From Micromonospora phaseoli (GTDB taxonomy: Bacteria > Actinomycetota > Actinomycetes > Mycobacteriales > Micromonosporaceae): DNA of 64,000 bases. The stretch is from NCBI RefSeq assembly GCF_900109115.1, contig NZ_FNYV01000004.1, positions 310,001 through 374,000 of the forward strand. Reading direction: 5' to 3'. The translations under genes were made by a program, and so were the position numbers. Position 1 is the first letter of the stretch, and each line of letters opens with the position of its first letter. The notes under the pieces are model-generated. The model did not search any database, was not told the origin of the DNA, and saw only the letters and a list, made by a program, of their open reading frames with translations. Below are positions 48,312-56,930 of this stretch, piece after piece.

Positions 48312-50423
48312 TTGAGATACAGACGGACAACGGCCGGTGTCTTCTCCGCTCTGCTCGCCGTCACCCTCGCGGCGACCGCGCAGCCCGCCCAGGCGACCAC
48401 CGCGGCCCAACCGCAGGCGGAGCCGAACCAGGTACAGGGCCTCACGGTCGTCCAGGGCGACGGGTACGCGACCCTGGCCTGGACCCCGGTCGACGGCGCG
48501 ACCGACTACCAGATCGAGCGGACCCCGGTCGGCGACGACGACGCCGCCACCGGCGCCTCGGTGACCGTCGGTGTCTGGCGGCCGAACCGTCAGATCAACA
48601 ACTCCGAGCCGACCTTCGCCGACGCCGGCTTCGCCCCCGGCAACCGCTTCCAGTGGCGGGTACGCGCCCGCTTCGGCAGCACCGTCCAGCCGTACTCGAC
48701 CCCGGTCAGCGACACCACCAGAGATCACTGGGGCGACCCGGCCGTCCCCGGGCAGAGCCTGCGCACCCAGTGGGAGACCACGCTGGGCGCGCAGTACACC
48801 AACGACGTCAACGAGTACGCGTACACCGCGGCGATCGACGAGCGCAGCGACCGGGTACGCGTGGTGGAGATCGGACGCACCCTGCAGGACCGGCCGATCA
48901 ACATGTTCGTCATCGGCTACCCCACCCCGCCGGCCACCGCCGAGGCGGTGGCCGCGACGAACCCGCTGGTGGTCAACTGCAACGTGCACGGCAACGAGCC
49001 CGGCGACCGCGAAGCCTGCCTCATCATGGCCCGGCAGCTGGCGTTCACCGACGACGCCACCACGCTCGGTCTGCTGTCGAAGACCACCATGCTGATCGTG
49101 CCGACGATCAACGGTGACGGCCGGGCGGCAAACAGCCGGGGCAACTCCACCGGTCAGGACCTCAACCGGGACTACTCGCTGATCCGTCAGCCGGAGACCC
49201 AGGCCTTCGTGGAGATGGTCCGCGACTACCGGCCGATCGCCAGCTACGACGGCCACGAGTACGGCAACGCCAACACCGGTGACCTGCCGATGCTGCCGCC
49301 ACGGCACCAGAACGTGGCGCAGGGGATCTTCGACGAGTCACAGGACATGATCGAGGGTCACATGTACACCCAGGGCGCCGAGGACGGCTGGTGGGCCTGC
49401 CCGTACGGGTGCACCGGGGCCAACGTCGGCCTGGGCGAGGAGACCATCCTGCGCAACACCCTCGGCCTGAAGAACGTGGTCAACTCCCTGCTGGAGCTGC
49501 GCAGCTCCGGCGGACCGACCCGGCCCGACGAGGGCAACACCGCCAACAACCGCCGGCGCAAGACCTACTCGGCACTGTGGACGTTCCACCAGTTCCTGGC
49601 GTACCACGGGGCCAACGTCGGCGACATCACCAAGGCCCGCGCCGAGGCGATCACGTTCCAGTCCGCGAACACCGGCCGGATCGTCTTCCGCGGCTCCCGC
49701 CCGATCGAGGCGTACCCCGCGCCGCACCCGGGTGACACCCCGCCGCCGCTGGACGCCCCCGGCGAGAACCAGATCCTCGACCAGCCGCCGTGCGCCTACA
49801 AGCTCACCGAGGAGCAGTACCACGGGGCGCGCACCGACGGCCCGGACGGCCAGCAGACCACGGTGGCCCAACGGCTCGCCGCCCACGGCTGGAAGGTGAT
49901 CAAGGTGGCCGGCGGGTACCTCGTCCCGCTGTCCCAGCCGGAGCGGGGCCTGGTGCCGCTGCTGCTCGACGGGCAGGCCGCCGAGGGCCTGGTCGCCGCC
50001 GAGCGGATCGCGCCCACGCTGACCGGCACCCACAACGGCCCACTGACGGTCTCCGGGGTGGCCTGCCTCGCCGGAGCCACCGTCCGGGGTCCGATCAAGG
50101 TCCAGCGGGGCGCGACGCTGATCGTCAACGGCGGTTCGGTCAACGGCCCGGTGGACGCCAGCGCGGCGGCCGGGTTCGTGCTGACCGCCAGCACCGTCAA
50201 CGGGCCGGTGAACGTCACCGGTGCCACCGGCCCGGTCCTGCTGGTCGGCAACAGGATCAGTGGCCCGGTCAACGTGGTCAACAACGCGGGCGGCGCCCCG
50301 CTGGTGGCCGGCAACACCGTCAACGGTCCGCTGAGCTGCACCGGCAACGCTGCCACGCCGGTCAACCTGGAGGTCGCCAACTCGGTCAGCGGTCCGAGGT
50401 TCAACCAGTGCGCGCGTCTGTGA
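48312..50423 (+). CDS. Secreted M14-family metallopeptidase with beta-solenoid-like tail
   Basis: A 703-residue exported zinc carboxypeptidase-like protein. The start is a TTG at 48312, preceded by GGAG at six bases, and the signal peptide then reads RTTAGVFSALLAVTLAATAQ and ends QPAQA. An FN3-like domain (about 40-135, QGLTVVQGDGYATLAWTPVD) precedes the peptidase domain. Its zinc HxxE motif is NVHGNEPGDRE; DLNRDYSLIRQPET and SYDGHEYGN follow. The last 120 residues are short repeats of NGPV/SGPV (VNGGSVNGPVDAS, ASTVNGPVNVTG), as in a small beta-solenoid. The combination suggests cell-surface action on peptides or wall material. A hairpin follows. Confidence 0.85.
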   Translation: MRYRRTTAGVFSALLAVTLAATAQPAQATTAAQPQAEPNQVQGLTVVQGDGYATLAWTPVDGATDYQIERTPVGDDDAATGASVTVGVWRPNRQINNSEPTFADAGFAPGNRFQWRVRARFGSTVQPYSTPVSDTTRDHWGDPAVPGQSLRTQWETTLGAQYTNDVNEYAYTAAIDERSDRVRVVEIGRTLQDRPINMFVIGYPTPPATAEAVAATNPLVVNCNVHGNEPGDREACLIMARQLAFTDDATTLGLLSKTTMLIVPTINGDGRAANSRGNSTGQDLNRDYSLIRQPETQAFVEMVRDYRPIASYDGHEYGNANTGDLPMLPPRHQNVAQGIFDESQDMIEGHMYTQGAEDGWWACPYGCTGANVGLGEETILRNTLGLKNVVNSLLELRSSGGPTRPDEGNTANNRRRKTYSALWTFHQFLAYHGANVGDITKARAEAITFQSANTGRIVFRGSRPIEAYPAPHPGDTPPPLDAPGENQILDQPPCAYKLTEEQYHGARTDGPDGQQTTVAQRLAAHGWKVIKVAGGYLVPLSQPERGLVPLLLDGQAAEGLVAAERIAPTLTGTHNGPLTVSGVACLAGATVRGPIKVQRGATLIVNGGSVNGPVDASAAAGFVLTASTVNGPVNVTGATGPVLLVGNRISGPVNVVNNAGGAPLVAGNTVNGPLSCTGNAATPVNLEVANSVSGPRFNQCARL

Positions 50424-50443
50424 GGCGCTGAACCTCGCCCGTC

Positions 50444-50481
50444 GTACCGGCAGGCCGGATCCGCGCCCGGCCTGCCGGTAC
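50444..50481 (+). terminator. Hairpin after the M14 peptidase gene
   Basis: A 15-bp perfect stem (50444-50458 with 50467-50481) with an 8-base loop, 20 bases after the peptidase stop and before the fasciclin gene. It may terminate or reduce read-through. Confidence 0.7.
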
Positions 50482-50504
50482 CCCACCCAAGAGTGGAGAA
50501 CACC

Positions 50505-51179
50505 GTGACCAACAGCCAGTCTCCGACCGCGACGCCGGTATCCCGGCGCCTGCTCCCGATCGCCGGCGCGACCCTGGCCGCCCTGCTGCTCGTGGTGATC
50601 GCGGGCAGCGGCGGGAACAGCGATGCCGGCACGGCCGGCCCCGCGCCGGCCACGGTCACCGTGACCGGGCCGCTCTGCGACCAACTGCCGGCCGGCAGCG
50701 AGCCGGGCAACCCGAACTCGCTGGCCGGTCAACCCGCCGACCAGGCGCTCCAGTGGATCCCCGTGCTCACCACCTTCGAGGCGGCGGTACGGGCCACCGG
50801 CCTGGCCGCCGAATTGACGGCACCGACCGGCGTCACCATCCTCGCCCCGACCGACGACGCCTTCGCGGCCAAATTCTCCCGGACCAACCTCGACGACATG
50901 TTGCTGAACGACACCGCTACCCTGCGCGGGCTGCTTCGCGACCACGTGGTCAGCGGAGCGCTACCGGTGGCTGAACTGGTCGCCGCCGGCAGCGCGACCA
51001 CTGTGGCCGGCACCAGCCTCACCGTCACCGCACACGGTGGCGGCGCCCGGGTCGACGCCCACGCCGACACGGTGTGCGCCGACTACCAGGCGGCCAACGC
51101 CCGCATCCATGTGATCAACGAGGTGCTCGGCACACTGCCCACCACCGCCGGCGGCGAGGACGATCACCCGGCCCACTGA
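50505..51179 (+). CDS. Exported fasciclin-domain protein
   Basis: A 224-residue protein with an N-terminal membrane/signal segment (LLPIAGATLAALLLVVIAGSGG, about 17-38) and one fasciclin (FAS1) domain. The domain shows TTFEAAVRATGLAAELT, the H1 box VTILAPTDDAFAAKF, LLRDHVVSGALPV and the H2 box IHVINEVLGTLP. FAS1 domains mediate cell-surface adhesion. The signal segment lacks a lipobox Cys, so it is probably secreted or anchored by the helix. GTG 50505 has GGAG six bases upstream. It may be co-expressed with the peptidase before it. Confidence 0.88.
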   Translation: MTNSQSPTATPVSRRLLPIAGATLAALLLVVIAGSGGNSDAGTAGPAPATVTVTGPLCDQLPAGSEPGNPNSLAGQPADQALQWIPVLTTFEAAVRATGLAAELTAPTGVTILAPTDDAFAAKFSRTNLDDMLLNDTATLRGLLRDHVVSGALPVAELVAAGSATTVAGTSLTVTAHGGGARVDAHADTVCADYQAANARIHVINEVLGTLPTTAGGEDDHPAH

Positions 51180-51227
51180 CCACCGCGGACCCACCCCTAC
51201 CCGCGGACGCCGACGGCCGCGACGATC

Positions 51228-51265
51228 CGAGAGGCCGCCGACCTGGGCAGGTCGGCGGCCTCTCG
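51228..51265. terminator. Bidirectional hairpin between fasciclin gene and gltA
   Basis: A 17-bp perfect stem (51228-51244 with 51249-51265) closes a GGGC loop between convergent genes. Confidence 0.85.
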
Positions 51266-51273
51266 TAGTGAGT

Positions 51274-51324
51274 GTTAAGAAGGGGCCCTTCCTATACCGG
51301 AGGCGTTAACAAGGGGCCCTTCCT
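51274..51324. repeat. Pair of Micromonospora-type 20-bp repeats
   Basis: GTTAAGAAGGGGCCCTTCCT (51274-51293) and GTTAACAAGGGGCCCTTCCT (51305-51324) differ at one base and start 31 bases apart. Each contains the palindromic core AAGGGGCCCTT less one base. They lie ten bases from the gltA stop. Repeats of this form are, from memory, frequent between genes in Micromonosporaceae. Confidence 0.8.
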
Positions 51325-51333
51325 TTACTGCGG

Positions 51334-52617
51334 TCAGCGCTTCTCGACGGGGAGGTAGTCCCGCTCGGTGGCGCCGGTGTAGATCTGCCGCGGACGGCCG
51401 ATCTTCGTCTCCGGGTCGTTGATCATCTCGCGCCACTGCGCGATCCAGCCCGGCAGCCGGCCCAGGGCGAACAGCACCGTGAACATCTTCGTCGGGAAGC
51501 CCATCGCCTTGTAGATCAGGCCGGTGTAGAAGTCCACGTTCGGGTAGAGCCGCCGGGAGACGAAGAAGTCGTCGCCCAGGGCGATCTCCTCCAACTGCAT
51601 CGCGATGTCCAGCAGCGGGTCCGGCTTGGCCATCCGGCCGAGCACGTCCTGCGCCGCGTTCTTCACGATCGCGGCCCGCGGGTCGTAGTTCTTGTAGACC
51701 CGGTGACCGAAGCCCATCAGCTTGACGCCGTCCTGCTTGTCCTTGACCTTGCGGACGAAGGACTGCACGTCACCGCCCTCGGCCTGGATCCGCTCGAGCA
51801 TCTCCAGCACCGCCTGGTTGGCACCGCCGTGCAGCGGCCCGAACAGCGCGTTGACGCCGGCCGAGACCGAGGCGAACAGGTTGGCGTTGCTGGAGCCCAC
51901 CAGCCGCACCGTCGAGGTGGAGCAGTTCTGCTCGTGATCGGCGTGCAGGACGAAGAGCATGTCCAGCACGCGGGCCACCACCGGATCGACCTCGTACGGC
52001 TCCGCCGGCACGCCGAACGTCATCCGCAGGAAGTTCTCCACGTAGCCCAGCGAGTTGTCCGGGTACAGCAGCGGCTGGCCGATGGACTTCTTGTAGGCGT
52101 ACGAGGCGATGGTGGGTACCTTCGCCATCAGCCGGACCGTGGACATCTCCACGTGCTCGGCGTCGAACGGGTCCAGGCTGTCCTGGTAGAAGGTGGAGAT
52201 GGCGCTGACCGCCGAGGAGAGCACGGCCATCGGGTGCGCGTCCCGGGGGAAGCCGTCGAAGAACCGGCGCATCTCCTCGTGCAGCAGCGAGTGCCGGCGG
52301 ATCCGCTCGGAGAACTCGGTCAGCTGGTCGCTGGTCGGCAGCTCACCGTAGATCAGCAGGTAGGAGACCTCCAGGAAGGAGCTCTTCTCGGCCAGCTGCT
52401 CGATGGGGTAGCCACGGTAACGCAGGATGCCCGCGTCGCCGTCGATGTAGGTGATCGCGGACGAACAAGCGGCGGTGTTGACGAACCCGGGGTCGTACGT
52501 CGTCATCCCGGTTTCCTTCAGCAGCTTGCCCACACCGACTCCGGCGGGGCCCTCGACCGCGGGATGTACCGGCATCGACAGCTGCCCGCCGGGGTGATCG
52601 AGCTTGACTTCCGTCAT
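51334..52617 (-). CDS. gltA: Citrate synthase
   Basis: Condenses acetyl-CoA with oxaloacetate at the entry of the TCA cycle. The 427-residue type II-like enzyme has YIDGDAGILRYRGYPIEQLA, LHADHEQNCSTSTVRLVGSS with the first catalytic His, FGPLHGGANQAVLEML, the active-site MGFGHRVYKNYDPRA and FYTGLIYKAMGFP with the catalytic Asp region. The start ATG 52617 (MTEVKLDHPGG) follows GAGGAAC; the longer frame reads into the promoter. The 274-bp gap upstream holds the gltA promoter and the end of the sulfatase-like operon, with no gene. Confidence 0.97.
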   Translation of the reverse strand: MTEVKLDHPGGQLSMPVHPAVEGPAGVGVGKLLKETGMTTYDPGFVNTAACSSAITYIDGDAGILRYRGYPIEQLAEKSSFLEVSYLLIYGELPTSDQLTEFSERIRRHSLLHEEMRRFFDGFPRDAHPMAVLSSAVSAISTFYQDSLDPFDAEHVEMSTVRLMAKVPTIASYAYKKSIGQPLLYPDNSLGYVENFLRMTFGVPAEPYEVDPVVARVLDMLFVLHADHEQNCSTSTVRLVGSSNANLFASVSAGVNALFGPLHGGANQAVLEMLERIQAEGGDVQSFVRKVKDKQDGVKLMGFGHRVYKNYDPRAAIVKNAAQDVLGRMAKPDPLLDIAMQLEEIALGDDFFVSRRLYPNVDFYTGLIYKAMGFPTKMFTVLFALGRLPGWIAQWREMINDPETKIGRPRQIYTGATERDYLPVEKR

Positions 52618-52891
52618 GTGGTTCCTCGCTTCGCCGGCAGATCTACGTTGAATTGCCTTCGCTTCTACCGTAATTGCGGTTGCGGCGACACCGCCCGCCG
52701 TGGTTCGGCGGTGAGGCATGCGTCACCCGATTCCCGACCGTGCGGCCGGGAAACCCCGACGACCAGCACAGACAGGCACAGACGGCACACCGGGCGTACA
52801 ACTACGCGGAAGCCGGGCCGCTGTCCGGCGGCTCAGGAAAGACGGCCGACCCGGGCCCCCACCGCGCGGCTGGGACGACCCGAGGTTGGCG

Positions 52892-55075
52892 TCAGGAGAT
52901 CGTCAGCTGGCGGAGAACGCCGCCGGCGTCGACGAGGTAGAGATCGAGGCGGTTGGCGCCGGCGCGGAAGAGCCGGTCGTCGGCGAGCAACGCGGCGAAC
53001 CGACGGCCGCCGGGGTCCGGGGCGACCACCGGCACCACCGCCGCGACGGTGCCGTTGACGGCCACCGCCAACTCGGTGCCGTCGGCGACCCGGTCGGGCA
53101 CGGTGCCCCAGATCATGCCCGGCAGCAGGCCCTCGTCGGGATCGACGGCGCGGAACGCCCCGAGCCCACCCACGCGGGCGCTGCCACCGGCCGGCGCGGC
53201 GTCCACGGTGGTGCCGAGGAGTCGGTGCGGGGCCGCCGGTGGCGGTGCGGTGGGGACGCCGCCGCTGATCGGCATCGGTGCCGACGGCCGGTCGTAGAAG
53301 ACCTTGCCGGATTCCGTGCGGGGGGCCTGCCGGGCGGATCGGCCGTCGACCCGCCAGGGCAGCCGGATGGCCGCCTCGTCGGCGATGGTCGGCAGCAGGT
53401 CGACGTGTTCCCAGTTCCGGTCGTCGACTCCGCCGGTGCGCTGCCCCGGCGTCTTCACGAACAGCGGCACCCAGGCCACCTCGTCGGCCGCCACCTTGAT
53501 GGCGTCCTCACCACGCCCCTGGGCACCCTTGGTGAAGCTGACCCCGTGGTCGGCGGTGACCACCACGAGCGCCTCATCCCACAGGCCACTCGCGCGCAGC
53601 GTACGGATCGTCTCGCCGATCAGCCGGTCGGTGTAGCCGAGCTGCGCCAGGTGACGGGCGCGGGCCAGGTCCACCCAACCGTCGCCCTCGTTGGGGAAGT
53701 CCTCAGGCGCCTCGTAGCGAGCCCCCGACGGCAGGTACGCCCACGGCGAGTGAGGCATCAGCAGGTGCAGAAAGTGCAGCGTCGGCCGCTGCGAGCGGGT
53801 CAGGCCGGTGAGGAAGCTGGTGAACCGGGCCGGCTGGTTGACGTTGAGGCTGTCCCAGCGGAACTTCGGATCGGTGGGAACCGGCTCGGCGGCGTCGATG
53901 CCGGCCTCCTCGGCGGTGCGCTCGCGGTAGGAGTCCTCCGGGTCGATCCGGCTGTCGTTCGGCGCGGTCACCTGGCGCAGCAGCCGGCCGGTCTCCCGGG
54001 CCAGCACACCGACCCCCTGTTCCGGTGTGACCGGCTGCTCGCAGCGGCTCGGTGGGCACAGTCGGGTGATGCTCTCCTCGGCGCGGATGTCATACAGCCC
54101 GCCGAAGGCGGTGAAGAGGTTGTCCGGGTAGTGCGAGTAGTGCGGGGCGAACGGCTCCGCCGGGTAGCGGCCGGTGAGCATCGCCGGCAGCGCGTACGGC
54201 GTCCAGCCGCTGACCCCGGTCGCGTTGCGGTACCAGGTCGAGGCGGCGGCCAACTCGGCGAAGTGCGGGAACCGGGCGGCGTCGACTCGCCCTTCCCCGT
54301 CGAGCAGGGAGACCAGCGGCAGCTCGTCGAGGACCAGCAGGACCACCGGCGGGTGCAGGTTGCCGGTGGCCGTACCGGCCACGCCGCCCTCCCCGCGCGG
54401 CAACACCACCGGTCCGGTCGGTGAGGCGAACAGGAAGAGCCCGACGAAGAGCGGCGGCCCGACGGCGGCCAGCCGAAGCATCCGCCCCGGGGCCCGCCAC
54501 CGCCGGTGTGCGGCCGCCCCGGCGGCTCCGACCGCCACTGCCACCAGCAGCAGCGGTACGCCCCGCAGCGGCGTGGTGTGCCGCCCGACCTGCACCGCCA
54601 GCGCGGTGACCAGCAGGCCCACCAGCAGCGTGTGGGTGGCCACCCGCGCGCGGGGTCCGGCCAGACCGGACAGCAGGCCGAGCAGTCCGACCGCCACCGT
54701 CGGCAGCACCGCGACCAGCGCCACCAGCAGCAGGATCTCCCTCCGGTCGGCCCGGTGGAACAGGAAGAAGTCGGGGCTGCGACCGAGGATGTCCAGCAGC
54801 GGCTGGGTGATCACCAGACCGATCAGCGCCGTGATCTCCAGCAGCCGGCCGACCTCCGTCCGCCAGCCGCCCCACCCCCACCGGCGACGCCCCGACCCCA
54901 CGGCCTGACCGGCGGACCCGCCGCTCGCGGAGCCGGAAGGCGACCAGTCGGCCGCGGAGCCGGAAGGCGACCAGTCGGGCGCGGAGCCGGAGGGCGACCA
55001 GTCGGGCGCGGAGCCGGAGGGCGACCAGTCGGGGGCGGTGGTGCCAGCCGGGCCGACTTCGGGGCGGTCGGTCAC
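52892..55075 (-). CDS. Membrane-bound alkaline-phosphatase-superfamily (sulfatase-like) protein
   Basis: A 727-residue protein. A disordered repeat-rich N-terminus (1-60) is followed by about four to five hydrophobic helices (LLEITALIGLVITQPLLDIL, LLLVALVAVLPTVAVGLLGL, THTLLVGLLVTALAVQV, VGPPLFVGLFLFASP) and an extracytoplasmic sulfatase/phosphoglycerol-transferase-like domain. VVLLVLDELPLVSLLDGEG gives the first metal Asp; GWTPYALPAMLTGRYPAE gives the Thr/Ser nucleophile region; HFLHLLMPHSPWAYLP and ALVVVTADHGVSFTKG give the distal metal ligands. A surface glycan or lipid head-group transferase is plausible. GTG 55075 overlaps the methyltransferase stop by four bases. Confidence 0.83.
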   Translation of the reverse strand: MTDRPEVGPAGTTAPDWSPSGSAPDWSPSGSAPDWSPSGSAADWSPSGSASGGSAGQAVGSGRRRWGWGGWRTEVGRLLEITALIGLVITQPLLDILGRSPDFFLFHRADRREILLLVALVAVLPTVAVGLLGLLSGLAGPRARVATHTLLVGLLVTALAVQVGRHTTPLRGVPLLLVAVAVGAAGAAAHRRWRAPGRMLRLAAVGPPLFVGLFLFASPTGPVVLPRGEGGVAGTATGNLHPPVVLLVLDELPLVSLLDGEGRVDAARFPHFAELAAASTWYRNATGVSGWTPYALPAMLTGRYPAEPFAPHYSHYPDNLFTAFGGLYDIRAEESITRLCPPSRCEQPVTPEQGVGVLARETGRLLRQVTAPNDSRIDPEDSYRERTAEEAGIDAAEPVPTDPKFRWDSLNVNQPARFTSFLTGLTRSQRPTLHFLHLLMPHSPWAYLPSGARYEAPEDFPNEGDGWVDLARARHLAQLGYTDRLIGETIRTLRASGLWDEALVVVTADHGVSFTKGAQGRGEDAIKVAADEVAWVPLFVKTPGQRTGGVDDRNWEHVDLLPTIADEAAIRLPWRVDGRSARQAPRTESGKVFYDRPSAPMPISGGVPTAPPPAAPHRLLGTTVDAAPAGGSARVGGLGAFRAVDPDEGLLPGMIWGTVPDRVADGTELAVAVNGTVAAVVPVVAPDPGGRRFAALLADDRLFRAGANRLDLYLVDAGGVLRQLTIS
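54929..55036. repeat. Four 27-bp tandem repeats at the start of the sulfatase-like gene
   Basis: Four copies of a 27-bp unit encode PDWSPSGSA (the last reads ADWSPSGSA) at residues 14-49. The copies are nearly identical at DNA level, which points to recent expansion and possible length variation between strains. Confidence 0.85.
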
Positions 55076-56583
55076 GAACGGGCCACCCGGTACAGCGTGC
55101 GGGTGCCCGAGGGCAGCTCCAGCCGATCCTCCACGGTGCCGTGGGCGGCGAGCAGCGACTCGAAGGCGTCGCGTCGATAGTCGGGGAAGATGCCGTCGGG
55201 CTTGTTGGCCAGCAGCCGGGCCGCCATCGGGTCGTCGGGGTGGACGAACTCCACCACCAGCCGGCCGCCCGGCGCGACGAAGCCGACGAGGCAGGACACC
55301 ACCTCGGGCAGCGGCACGTTGCGTCCGATCGCCAGGTGGTGCACCAGCGCCAGGGCGAGCACGGTGTCCGCGCTGGCCCGAGCGGCGAACGAGGCCCGCT
55401 CCACGGCACGCCAGCCGCCTCCGGGCGACGGGTCGGCCAGGTCCATCACCAGCGGCAGCACCCGCCGCTCGCCCTCGCCCCGCAGGGTGCGGTACAGCCG
55501 GTCCAGCACCGCCGGGTCCTGCTCGACGGCGACCACGTAGTCGGCGTGCCGGGCGGCCAGGCGGGCGTACCGTCCGTCGTTGGCACCCAGGTCGAGCACC
55601 AGCCGCCGCCGGTCGGCGGTGCTCAACGCGGCGGTCACGAACCGCTCCTTGCCGCTCCGGTCGTCGCCGGAGTAGCCGCAGGTGCGCTGGTAGTCCACCC
55701 AGTGTGTGGGCGGCGGCTGGTGGTCCAGCCGCCGGACGAGCTTCTCCATTCCGCGTACGGTGGCCTGCGCCAGCTCGCGGGTGTAACCGGCGGCCCGCAA
55801 CTGGGCGCGGACGTCGGAGGTGCTGGTGGCGGCGTTGCGCCGCTGCACGCTGCCGTGCAGGTGGACGTGGGTGAGCACGCCGGGCAGCAGCCGGCGGGTG
55901 CCCCGGAACAGCGGTCCCATCTGCTCCGGGGAGATGCCGTCGACCTGGGCCCGCAGCCACGGCTGGAACGCCAGCCCCAGGTGGGCGCCGAGCATCAGCG
56001 GGTAGAGCAACGTCTGGCAGAACTGCCGGTAGCCGGCCCACGGTTCGCCGTCGCGTAGCGGGGCGAAGGACCCCACGTCGATGAAGACCGGCTCGGTGCC
56101 CCGCCACTGCAGGTTGTACGCCGAGCCGTCCTTGGTGGTGAAGCCCGCCGAAAGGGCAGCCCGGAGGATCTCCAGGTGCAGCAGCGCGGCGTCGCGCAGC
56201 ATCGCGAAGGACCACTCGTACGGGTGCGAGATGAACGGGATGCGCTCGTGCCGCAGCACCGCCGCCCAGTTCGGCAGCGCCGATCCCGCCGGCCGATCCG
56301 ATCCGGCCGGCAACCGCGATCCCGCTGACGGCGCCGGGAAGGCTACGCCGGCCGGCAGCTCCTCGGTGCCGCAGATCTTCCCGGCGGCGACCAGCGGCGG
56401 GAAGAAGGTGCTGCCCGCCAGCGCCCGCCAGTGGGCGGTGGCGGTCTCGTCGAGCGCGCGCAGCACGTCGTCGCCGGCGTGGAAGACCCGGTTGGCCGGG
56501 TCACGGAACGAGCCGGGCTCCGGCCGTAGTTCGGCGTCGACCGGGACCGGCCTCGGCGAGCGGCCCAGGTTCGGAATCACCAT
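55072..56583 (-). CDS. Class I SAM-dependent methyltransferase
   Basis: A 503-residue protein. Residues 1-300 form an unusual N-terminal region containing FISHPYEWSFAMLRDAALLH, DGSAYNLQWRGTEPVFIDVG and GYRQFCQTLLYPLMLGAHLG, seen in nodulation- or glycan-linked methyltransferases. The Rossmann methyltransferase domain follows, with SAM motif RLVLDLGANDGRYARLAARH, the acidic residue in VVAVEQDPAVLDRL, LALALVHHLAIG and FVAPGGRLVVEFV. A short PAG/SAGS repeat interrupts the N-terminal part near residue 95. It starts ten bases after the small membrane protein gene and overlaps the sulfatase-like gene, so the three are an operon. The substrate is unknown. Confidence 0.87.
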   Translation of the reverse strand: MVIPNLGRSPRPVPVDAELRPEPGSFRDPANRVFHAGDDVLRALDETATAHWRALAGSTFFPPLVAAGKICGTEELPAGVAFPAPSAGSRLPAGSDRPAGSALPNWAAVLRHERIPFISHPYEWSFAMLRDAALLHLEILRAALSAGFTTKDGSAYNLQWRGTEPVFIDVGSFAPLRDGEPWAGYRQFCQTLLYPLMLGAHLGLAFQPWLRAQVDGISPEQMGPLFRGTRRLLPGVLTHVHLHGSVQRRNAATSTSDVRAQLRAAGYTRELAQATVRGMEKLVRRLDHQPPPTHWVDYQRTCGYSGDDRSGKERFVTAALSTADRRRLVLDLGANDGRYARLAARHADYVVAVEQDPAVLDRLYRTLRGEGERRVLPLVMDLADPSPGGGWRAVERASFAARASADTVLALALVHHLAIGRNVPLPEVVSCLVGFVAPGGRLVVEFVHPDDPMAARLLANKPDGIFPDYRRDAFESLLAAHGTVEDRLELPSGTRTLYRVARS

Positions 56584-56593
56584 CTCGGGCGGA

Positions 56594-56743
56594 TCAGCTC
56601 TGGTCGGTGGGCTGGCGGCGGAACCGGCTGACGAGTCTGCGCCAGTAGAGCTTGGCCGCCACCGCGACCCCGGCGACCCCGCCGACCACCGCCTGCACGA
56701 TCAGGCTGCCGGATCCCGCGTCCAGGTAGGCCAGGTGGTTCAC
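56594..56743 (-). CDS. 49-residue membrane protein with AYLDAGSGS motif
   Basis: A small protein, VNHLAYLDAGSGSLIVQ followed by a glycine-zipper-like membrane helix (AVVGGVAGVAVAAKLYW) and a basic tail ending QPTDQS. AYLDPGSGS/AYLDAGSGS-type small membrane proteins recur next to glycan or sulfatase-like genes in many bacteria, with no known function. GTG 56743 has AAGGAG seven bases upstream, which supports translation. It is first in the operon with the methyltransferase and sulfatase-like genes. Confidence 0.8.
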   Translation of the reverse strand: MNHLAYLDAGSGSLIVQAVVGGVAGVAVAAKLYWRRLVSRFRRQPTDQS

Positions 56744-56930
56744 CGACCGCTCCTTCCCTCGCCGTGATGACACCGGCATCAGCCACCATACTCACATTTC
56801 GGATTTAAACGGTGTAGCCGGACTTACGCCACCGTACGCCGATCACGGTCGCCTGTCGGGCACAACGCCCCACTTCCCCGCGTCCGTTTCGTTCAAGACG
56901 TCCGCCCGGACCGGCCGTAACCTCACCGGC

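Noticed and set aside
52892..56215. A continuous 1107-residue frame on the minus strand
   Set aside because: Only the part from GTG 55075 looks like protein; the upstream third is antisense-frame Arg/Pro-rich sequence over the methyltransferase gene.
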